From contig JAFDTZ010000075.1 of NCBI GenBank assembly GCA_019594305.1, forward strand, positions 1-10,713: 10,713 nt of DNA, read 5' to 3'. The position numbers and the translations under genes are program-made. Shown here one piece after another: positions 1-5,426 of this stretch. Within the stretch, counting starts at the first letter, position 1. Each line of letters opens with the position of its first letter. The notes under the pieces are model-generated. The model was given only the letters and a program-made list of their open reading frames with translations. It was not told the DNA's origin and searched no databases. This DNA is from Thermoplasmata archaeon (GTDB lineage Archaea; Thermoplasmatota; Thermoplasmata; Halarchaeoplasmatales; Halarchaeoplasmataceae).

Positions 1-4
1 ACCC

Positions 5-20
5 TTTTTTTCTTTTTTTT
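5..20 (+). terminator. T-rich archaeal-type terminator of an upstream gene
   Basis: A run of 15 T interrupted by one C lies at the very left edge. Archaeal RNA polymerase commonly terminates at such T tracts on the non-template strand without a hairpin. It would end a + strand gene lying to the left of the window. No hairpin is visible in front of it, but only four bases precede it. Confidence 0.5.
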
Positions 21-40
21 AAAAAATCAAAATCGGATAT

Positions 41-48
41 TATATAAG
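41..48 (+). promoter_or_regulatory. Candidate distal TATA box
   Basis: TATATAAG is a good match to the archaeal TATA consensus. It would start transcription near position 70-75, about 220 bases before the GLUG gene at 295. It could serve a long-leader transcript of that gene, a small RNA, or the 30-codon ORF at 116-208. No experimental support; A/T-rich surroundings make chance matches likely. Confidence 0.3.
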
Positions 49-254
49 GTACATTTGAGAATCCTACTCCGCAGAAGAATAATCTTAGACATTTATAGAC
101 GAGAGTATCGAAGAGATGTTGCCCTATCTTTTTGGAGAAGCTTTAAACGATTTCGATAAAAGTACAGGGGATGGACATGTAGCAGTTAGTAAGGTACATA
201 GAGCGTAGACTTTCTCCACAGAGGTAAAATCTTCGGAAAAAAAACCGCAAACCA

Positions 255-288
255 TTAAATACATCTTTCGAGCATAGCAGGGAAGAGG
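255..288 (+). promoter_or_regulatory. Proximal promoter and ribosome binding site of the first GLUG gene
   Basis: TTAAATA (255-261) is a plausible TATA box. Twenty-six bases from its centre falls near position 284, giving a leader of only about 11 nt. AGAGG at 284-288 lies six bases before the ATG at 295 and complements the archaeal 16S rRNA 3' end. The Shine-Dalgarno match supports the chosen start; the TATA call is weaker, because the predicted start site almost coincides with the ribosome binding site. Confidence 0.4.
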
Positions 289-294
289 AATTAA

Positions 295-1986
295 ATGTTG
301 AAGAGTACACTCACATTCGGGCTCGCCCTTATGCTGATTCTCAGCGTGATCATGGTTGCGGGCAATGGAGGAACGCAAAATCTAGATGGTCCGGCAGTTA
401 CTTACATTTTCCGAGAAGGAGAAGGAATTCGGGATAACCCGTATCTTATAGAGGATGTACACGATCTCCAGGCGCTGAACAATGATCCAAGTGCGAACTA
501 CACACTGGCCAACGACATAGACGCCTCGGAGACTTCGGGATGGAACGGTGGAGCGGGGTTTTCACCCATTAGCACGTTCACCGGTACCTTCGACGGACAG
601 GGATACGTAATAACCGACCTTCACATTTACAGACCCGACACCAACAACATAGGACTTTTCGGGAATATAGGTGAGACGGGTGTGGTATTCGACGTAGGAC
701 TTTTAGATGCTGACATCACAGGCGGATCCTATGTTGTAGGTACCCTTGCGGGTTACAATAGCGGTACGGTGTCCAATACATATGCCACGGGTGCGGTTTA
801 CGGCGGGTACAGGGTGGGTGGTCTCGTGGGAGAGAACAATCCGGGGATGGTGGAGGATTCCTTCGCCGTGGTTGATGTAAACGCCGATGATGGTAGGATA
901 GGAGGGCTAGTTGGATTTAATGTAGATGGTACTGTGGAGAGGTCTTACGCCGCAGGAGATGTGGTAGGTGGTTGGTATGTCGGAGGAGTTGTAGGTAGAA
1001 ATCTCGGGGGCACGATAATCGAATCATACGCTACGAGCACGATAATCGGAAGCAGTTGTGTCGGAGGACTCGTTGGGGATACCGAGGACGGCACTATATC
1101 CGATTCCTATGCTTCAGGTACCGTTACGGGAAGTAATTGGTATGCCGGGGGGTTGATCGGATACGTATGGGGTACGAATATACAGAACACGTATTCCACG
1201 GGAAGCGTATCTGGCGGCACGGATGTGGGTGGTCTGATAGGCTACAGAGTAGGCGGTGTGGTATCCAACAGTTTTTGGGATATTGAAACCTCCGGCCAGA
1301 CAACCAGTGATGGCGGAGAGGGTAAGAGCACCGAAGAGATGAAGGCCTTGAGCACTTTTGCTGATGCAGGCTGGGATATCGCCCTGATCCAGGATCATGA
1401 AGATGAGATATGGTACATCGATCAAGGAAACGATTACCCGCGTTTATGGTGGGAGGAATATGTCGAACCCGTCACCTTCGATATACCTTTGTTTGCAGGC
1501 GGTGAAGCAACGGGCTGGAACTTCGTATCATTCAACATAATACCGTTGGATACCTCACTGAAGACCATCTTGGACGATATCGACGGTAACTATGACCGGT
1601 TGATGTATTACGCTGCTGACGCCGGCGAATGGCTCACCTACTTACCCGGAAGAGACGAACACTTCAACAACCTGGATACATGGGATAACCAGATGGGTTT
1701 GTGGATACTCATGAACACAGATGATGTTCTTACCGTCACAGGAACGGCAACTGCAAGCACGGACATCACACTTTATCCGGGATGGAACATGGTAGGGCTG
1801 CCTGGAGAGAGCAGTGGCAACCACGGACTGCCAGGTGAGGTTACGGTGGTAGGGTACTTCCAAGTTATTGAGGAATACAATGTCGCATATGACCACAGCC
1901 CCGGGACCTTCATCTTCCAACCTGGTAGCGGTTACTGGATCTACAACGGTGCTGAATACCAGGTAACATGGACGGTTGAATATTAA
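295..1986 (+). CDS. Secreted GLUG-repeat surface protein with a twin GWN C-terminal domain
   Basis: A 563-residue exported protein. Residues 1-24 form a signal peptide (K3, then a hydrophobic stretch ending near VAG) with no lipobox cysteine. Residues 41-110 are an N-terminal cap of the kind seen in GLUG proteins (PYLIEDVHDLQALN, NDIDAS, GTFDGQGYVI, GLFG). Residues 148-335 hold about seven turns of roughly 27 residues with the pattern VGGLVG-x-N-x-G-T-x-x-SYATG, expected to fold as a right-handed beta-solenoid, closed by FWDIETSGQ (327-335). Residues 400-563 form a C-terminal domain with two GWN motifs (407, 496), shared with the paralogue at 5427-8225. There is no C-terminal membrane helix, PGF-CTERM signal or peptidase motif, so it is either released or held by the C-terminal domain. 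GLUG solenoids occur in bacterial and archaeal adhesins and surface proteins; adhesion is inferred, the ligand is unknown. The ATG is preceded by AGAGG six bases upstream. It converges on the TPR gene across 88 bp. Confidence 0.85.
   Translation: MLKSTLTFGLALMLILSVIMVAGNGGTQNLDGPAVTYIFREGEGIRDNPYLIEDVHDLQALNNDPSANYTLANDIDASETSGWNGGAGFSPISTFTGTFDGQGYVITDLHIYRPDTNNIGLFGNIGETGVVFDVGLLDADITGGSYVVGTLAGYNSGTVSNTYATGAVYGGYRVGGLVGENNPGMVEDSFAVVDVNADDGRIGGLVGFNVDGTVERSYAAGDVVGGWYVGGVVGRNLGGTIIESYATSTIIGSSCVGGLVGDTEDGTISDSYASGTVTGSNWYAGGLIGYVWGTNIQNTYSTGSVSGGTDVGGLIGYRVGGVVSNSFWDIETSGQTTSDGGEGKSTEEMKALSTFADAGWDIALIQDHEDEIWYIDQGNDYPRLWWEEYVEPVTFDIPLFAGGEATGWNFVSFNIIPLDTSLKTILDDIDGNYDRLMYYAADAGEWLTYLPGRDEHFNNLDTWDNQMGLWILMNTDDVLTVTGTATASTDITLYPGWNMVGLPGESSGNHGLPGEVTVVGYFQVIEEYNVAYDHSPGTFIFQPGSGYWIYNGAEYQVTWTVEY
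736..1299 (+). repeat. Seven-turn GLUG repeat array (protein-level)
   Basis: Each turn begins with V/I/A-G-G-L/V-V/I-G and continues through G-T-x-x-x-S-Y-A-T/S-G. The turns start at residues 148 onward and recur every 26-28 residues (about 80 bp). Codon use has diverged between turns, so this is an old protein repeat rather than a fresh DNA tandem repeat. The final turn merges into the FWDIETSGQ cap. Confidence 0.8.
1492..1983 (+). repeat. Shared C-terminal twin-GWN domain, copy 1
   Basis: Codons 400-563 encode a domain homologous to the C-terminus of the GLUG protein at 5427-8225. Across the 97 residues from the first GWN to GWNMVGLP, a hand alignment without gaps gives 59 identities (about 61%). 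Both copies end in VEY. The domain appears to be two half-repeats, each starting G-W-N-x-V and ending in a W-I/L-x aromatic strand (MGLWILM and SGYWIYN). I do not recognise a named family with certainty. Its position at the end of two otherwise solenoid proteins suggests attachment to or retention at the cell surface; this is inference. Confidence 0.7.
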
Positions 1987-2074
1987 AAAGTTCGATTTAT
2001 TTGTAAACATCTTGGATCCTTCTAGTAGACCATCTGTACAAGCGGCATAGATCCGGTTTCTCACTATCATGGGG

Positions 2075-5000
2075 TTAGCCGGTCAATTTCTCAAGTTGCA
2101 AGGCCGCCTGAGACGCCCAGAATTTCATGCCGACCTCCTGGAACATGGAAAGGGATCTGGCAAGGTACTCCTTGCCCGTATCCATGTCACCCCTGGCATT
2201 GTACAACAACCCTTGCTCGTAGATAACAATGGGGCGTCCTTTTTTATCCCCGCATTCGTCCATGAGTAACAGTGCCCTTCGGAATTCTTCTTCAGACTCC
2301 TTAAATCGGTTTTTTTCCCTGTGTATCTTCCCAAGAATGTTGCGAATGTATGCGTCCTCGTTCTTCGTACCCACTTCCAAGGCGAGGGACAGGGCGGTGA
2401 CTGCATTTTTTTTAGATTCCGCGGTATCACCCATCTTCAGCAAGGTTTCCGCCAACCCACCCCCCGATTCCGCGATACCCTTTTTGTCCCCTATTTCGCT
2501 ACGCAGTGCAAGGCTGTCCCGGTAGTAGGACAATGAAGATGCAAGTTCATTTTTGTAAAAGTATACCTTTCCTATGGTAAATAGGGACGTCGCCATGGTG
2601 GTTTTGTCGCCGACCTTTTCAAGAAGCCCCGATCCGGTGATGCTATGTTCAAGGGACTTATCCAGATCCCCCTTATCCAGAAATATCTCGGCCATGTTGA
2701 GCAGGATGACGGCCTGCCCCCATTTATCATCCATCTCTTTTACCAGTTCAACGGTCCCGTTGTAGTATTCAAGGGCCCTGTCAAGCTCTCCCTTCGTGGA
2801 GTATATCAGACCCATATTATTCATGGCGGAAGCCAGTCCCCTCTTATCTCCGATCATTTTTACTATACCCATGTTTCGTTCCTGGTATTCGATGGCCTTT
2901 TCCAGCTCTCCCCGTATCCAGTGAACTATACCTATATTGTTTATTAAGGCAGCCATATTGGATTTATCGCCAATTTCATCAAATATTTCGTAGCTCTTTT
3001 CATAACACTCCAGGGCTTTTTCCAGCTCACCCTTGTATCTGTACACCATACCTAGCTGGTTCCAGGAAGGACCTAGGAGTGCCATTTCGTTGCACCCCTG
3101 CAGCAATTCGATGGCTTCCTTGATATGTTCCTCGGCTTCGTGGTAATCGCCTTTACAATTGTACACGCTTCCGATGTTGCACAGGGCGAGTCCTATCTCT
3201 TTTTCCAGCCCAAGACCGGTGGCATGTTCCATCTCATCCCGGTACACCTCTATTGCCATATCGTATTCGCCCTTCAACAGGTGAACCTTACCCTTTACCT
3301 GGAGCAGCTTACACCGCTCTATCTCATCATCGCCTACGATAGCTAATCCTTTGTCCGAGTACAGCAATGATTTTTCGTAGTCACCCCTTCCCCTGTACAC
3401 AAAGGCCAGTTTTCGGTAAAGCACGGCCCTGTCACGGTGGATACCCACGAGTTCGAATGCCTTTTCGTAATATTCCTCAGCCTGGTCGTACTCACCGATC
3501 ACCGCACACACATCCCCGGATCCTTCCAGTGCCCTTCTCGTGCTGATGTGGTCACTATCTGTCAGGGCCATAGCAGCGCTGTAGAATTTTATGGCCTCGT
3601 CGTTGGCATAGGTCTTGCGGGAAAGGTCACCCGCCCGTAACAGATATTCCACCGCCCTCACGTCCCGTGCGGTGAAATAATGATGTGCGATGTTCGTAAG
3701 GTATTCGTCCATATTCTTGTCGAACAGTGTCTCGTAGCCCTCGGCAACCGCAAGATGGTATTCCTCCCTTAATTCCCCGTTTATCCCATTGTACAGGACC
3801 TCCCGTATCTTGTTGTGGTCGAATCTGTATTTCCTGTTCGCGGAATGAATCAACCGGTGTGTATTTTCTATACTGTTGAGATTTTTCAGCAGCAACATCC
3901 TGTTCATACCGGTCACGTGCCCGAGCAGCTTGCTTTCGAACTCGTCACCCACCACGCTGGCACATTCAAGCAATTCCCTCTGTTCCTTTACCAACCGGTC
4001 CAACCTTCTCACAACCACGTCGTATATCCTGGAGGGTATATGTACATCTTGGATGTTTTCCCGGGGTATCCAAGTACCGTTTTTCTCCGTGAGATGCCCC
4101 TCCTCCACCAGCATACGGATGACCTCCAGGAGGTAAAAGGGGTTCCCTTCACTCTCCTTGTTTATCCGATCAACGAATTCGACTAGCGTATCACCCAGAA
4201 GCTGCATCAATATATCACTTACCGAGGAGCCGTCCAGCCTGTCCAATGTTATTTCATCGTAGAGATGTTCCCGGCTCATGTTCTGCATGGTGGTTTTCAG
4301 GGGGTTCAGTGTTCCATCAGCCCCCAAGATATCCTCGGATCTGTAAGTGCATAGTATCAACAAGTGGTTTTCCCTGGTGTTCCTTGCGAGATAATGGAGT
4401 AACTTGAGGGTAGAGGGGTCCGCCCATTGTACGTCATCAAGGAACAGTATTACAGGCCGTTCCACGGCGGTTCTCCGCAGGCCGAGAAGAACGTTATCGA
4501 AAAGATTTTCCTGCCTGAGCTTGGGATCTTCGATCATGTATATACCATCGTAGCTGCCGGATCCCAGGAAACACGATAATTTCGGTTCGATATTTCTCGT
4601 GGTTTTCATATCACCCACCCATCCCTTTAGTTCGTCTCCGATTTCCTCGAGTATCCTGTTCATGTCGTAGATCAAAAATTCACTTTTGGTGCCTTCGATG
4701 ACAACAGCCAGTGAGAGGTTATTCTGGGTTTGTATTATGATTACATGGTCCCCGAATCCGATGTCGTTTAGCTTGCCCTCTCCGGCACGCCCCATCATGG
4801 ACAAGGAGTCGCTCACGAAATTGGCCACGGCAGTGAGCATGGAGGCGAAGATATCGGGGTCCAGACCGCTTTCTTCACGCTCCGCCTTGGCCACCAGGAT
4901 ACCGTCCTCGTTGATTAGATAGGTTGATATCACCTTGGGAGGAGGCGTATCGGACATGAGGTGGGACATATCGGCGTTCCTCATAGCCACCCTGAAGGGC

Positions 5001-5236
5001 ATCAGGGGTTCCAGGTTATCCGAAAGGCACCATCCTTTGATCACCCTTGCGTCGTCGTCGGAATCTATCAACTCGCTTACCAGCCGTGTTTTACCTATAC
5101 CTGCTTCACCCGAGATAAAAACGGTCGATCCTTTACCGTTCAGGGCATCGTTCCAATGTTTCTTCAACCGTTCCAACTCTTTTGTTCTGCCCGCCAGCTC
5201 TGGAATGAAGGATACGCCATGAGCGCTTTCATCCAT
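2075..5236 (-). CDS. STAND/AAA_16-type NTPase with inserted roadblock/longin-like domain and TPR array
   Basis: A 1053-residue soluble protein with no signal peptide or membrane helix. N-terminal motif LAGRTKELERL (14-24) leads to Walker A GEAGIGKT (43-50). Walker B with downstream motif VILFLDDVQWAD is at 262-273, a probable sensor strand LLILCTYRSED at 292-302 and GNPFYLLEVIRML at 364-376. This set is typical of the AAA_16/STAND ATPases found in MalT- and cyclase-linked regulators. Walker A and B are about 218 residues apart, roughly double the usual spacing, because residues 97-205 look like a roadblock/longin domain. Residues 400-515 resemble the winged-helix/arm region after the ATPase. 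Residues 520-1050 are about 13 TPRs, the last seven in exact 40-residue register. No kinase, cyclase or HTH output domain is visible, so it probably works as an ATP-gated, TPR-scaffolded protein-protein switch; partner and signal are unknown. The ATG at 5236 fits a leaderless transcript from a TATA box centred 25 bp upstream. Confidence 0.85.
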   Translation of the reverse strand: MDESAHGVSFIPELAGRTKELERLKKHWNDALNGKGSTVFISGEAGIGKTRLVSELIDSDDDARVIKGWCLSDNLEPLMPFRVAMRNADMSHLMSDTPPPKVISTYLINEDGILVAKAEREESGLDPDIFASMLTAVANFVSDSLSMMGRAGEGKLNDIGFGDHVIIIQTQNNLSLAVVIEGTKSEFLIYDMNRILEEIGDELKGWVGDMKTTRNIEPKLSCFLGSGSYDGIYMIEDPKLRQENLFDNVLLGLRRTAVERPVILFLDDVQWADPSTLKLLHYLARNTRENHLLILCTYRSEDILGADGTLNPLKTTMQNMSREHLYDEITLDRLDGSSVSDILMQLLGDTLVEFVDRINKESEGNPFYLLEVIRMLVEEGHLTEKNGTWIPRENIQDVHIPSRIYDVVVRRLDRLVKEQRELLECASVVGDEFESKLLGHVTGMNRMLLLKNLNSIENTHRLIHSANRKYRFDHNKIREVLYNGINGELREEYHLAVAEGYETLFDKNMDEYLTNIAHHYFTARDVRAVEYLLRAGDLSRKTYANDEAIKFYSAAMALTDSDHISTRRALEGSGDVCAVIGEYDQAEEYYEKAFELVGIHRDRAVLYRKLAFVYRGRGDYEKSLLYSDKGLAIVGDDEIERCKLLQVKGKVHLLKGEYDMAIEVYRDEMEHATGLGLEKEIGLALCNIGSVYNCKGDYHEAEEHIKEAIELLQGCNEMALLGPSWNQLGMVYRYKGELEKALECYEKSYEIFDEIGDKSNMAALINNIGIVHWIRGELEKAIEYQERNMGIVKMIGDKRGLASAMNNMGLIYSTKGELDRALEYYNGTVELVKEMDDKWGQAVILLNMAEIFLDKGDLDKSLEHSITGSGLLEKVGDKTTMATSLFTIGKVYFYKNELASSLSYYRDSLALRSEIGDKKGIAESGGGLAETLLKMGDTAESKKNAVTALSLALEVGTKNEDAYIRNILGKIHREKNRFKESEEEFRRALLLMDECGDKKGRPIVIYEQGLLYNARGDMDTGKEYLARSLSMFQEVGMKFWASQAALQLEKLTG
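2087..3679 (-). repeat. TPR array (about 13 repeats)
   Basis: Residues 520-1050 show the TPR pattern A-x-x-x-N-x-G-x-x-Y-x-x-x-G-[ED]-x-x-x-A-x-x-Y-x-x-x. From residue 676 the turn between repeats recurs at 676, 716, 756, 796, 836, 876, 916, 956 and 996. From 756 to 998 each has the G/D-D/T-K form (GDK, GDK, DDK, GDK, GDK, GTK, GDK), so the repeats run in an unbroken 40-residue (120 bp) register. This resembles LGN/kinesin-light-chain-type TPRs, which use 40-residue rather than 34-residue units and bind peptide ligands in the inner groove. Confidence 0.8.
4622..4948 (-). other. Roadblock/longin-like domain inserted in the NTPase core
   Basis: Residues 97-205 read as strand (STYLINEDGI), strand (LVAKAE), helix (DPDIFASMLTAVANFVSDSL), strand (DHVIIIQT), strand (LSLAVVIEG), strand/turn (SEFLIY), helix (MNRILEEIGDEL). 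This order matches the roadblock/longin-type small sensory or scaffold fold, and the phrase around DPDIFASML resembles archaeal versions of that fold. It sits after the MPFRVAM segment that follows Walker A and before the helix leading to Walker B. The family call is by pattern recognition only; a PAS-like or GAF-like domain is a less likely alternative. Confidence 0.55.
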
Positions 5237-5257
5237 GTAACATAAATTCCCGTAATG

Positions 5258-5274
5258 TATAAAATCTTTGCCTC
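5258..5274 (-). promoter_or_regulatory. TATA/BRE promoter of the NTPase-TPR gene, probably leaderless
   Basis: On the minus strand TTTTATA (5264 to 5258) is centred at 5261, exactly 25 bp before the A of the ATG at 5236. The purine-rich GGCAAAGA just upstream fits a BRE. This spacing predicts transcription starting at or next to the ATG, and no Shine-Dalgarno motif is present in the short gap, which supports a leaderless mRNA. A second weaker box, TTAAAAG, lies at 5287-5281. Confidence 0.55.
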
Positions 5275-5331
5275 TTGATACTTTTAACCACCGGTACCCG
5301 GGGCGATCCGTGTAATGTAAAAATGGTAGTA

Positions 5332-5352
5332 TTAACCCTCGACGCAGGGTAA
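5332..5352. repeat. Short inverted repeat in the divergent promoter region
   Basis: Arms TTAACCCT (5332-5339) and AGGGTAA (5346-5352) are complementary except for one bulged A, with a six-base centre. It lies about 17 bp upstream of the putative TATA box of the GLUG gene at 5427 and about 70 bp from that of the NTPase gene. The position suits an operator for a dimeric regulator, but at this length chance is possible. Confidence 0.3.
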
Positions 5353-5368
5353 ATAATCCATCATATAG

Positions 5369-5420
5369 TTTAATATGTTAGTAGAGTTATGGAGATATCA
5401 TAAGAAAAATCAGGGTGGTT
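5369..5420 (+). promoter_or_regulatory. Promoter and ribosome binding site of the second GLUG gene
   Basis: TTTAATAT (5369-5376), within an A/T-rich stretch from 5362, is a fair TATA box and predicts a start near 5399. GGTGG at 5414-5418 complements the CACC of the archaeal anti-Shine-Dalgarno and sits about nine bases before the ATG at 5427. The GTG at 5415 lies inside this motif, so it is unlikely to be the start codon. Confidence 0.5.
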
Positions 5421-5426
5421 AAAAAC

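Noticed and set aside
124..378. 84-codon minus-strand ORF overlapping the start of the first GLUG gene
   Set aside because: It begins inside the signal peptide region of a well supported gene, has no recognisable domain or ribosome binding site, and looks like a chance opposite-strand frame.
295..1986. GLUG protein considered as an IgA-type metallopeptidase or other enzyme
   Set aside because: GLUG motifs occur in such peptidases, but no HExxH or other catalytic motif is present in either GLUG protein.
3815..4186. 123-codon + strand ORF opposite the NTPase gene
   Set aside because: Antisense to conserved TPR/NTPase coding sequence, with no domain or promoter. Other frames inside the NTPase, GLUG and propeller genes were dismissed for the same reason.
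5415..5426. GTG at 5415 as the start of the larger GLUG gene
   Set aside because: It lies within the Shine-Dalgarno-like GGTGG; the ATG at 5427 gives proper spacing and a typical MKKK signal peptide.
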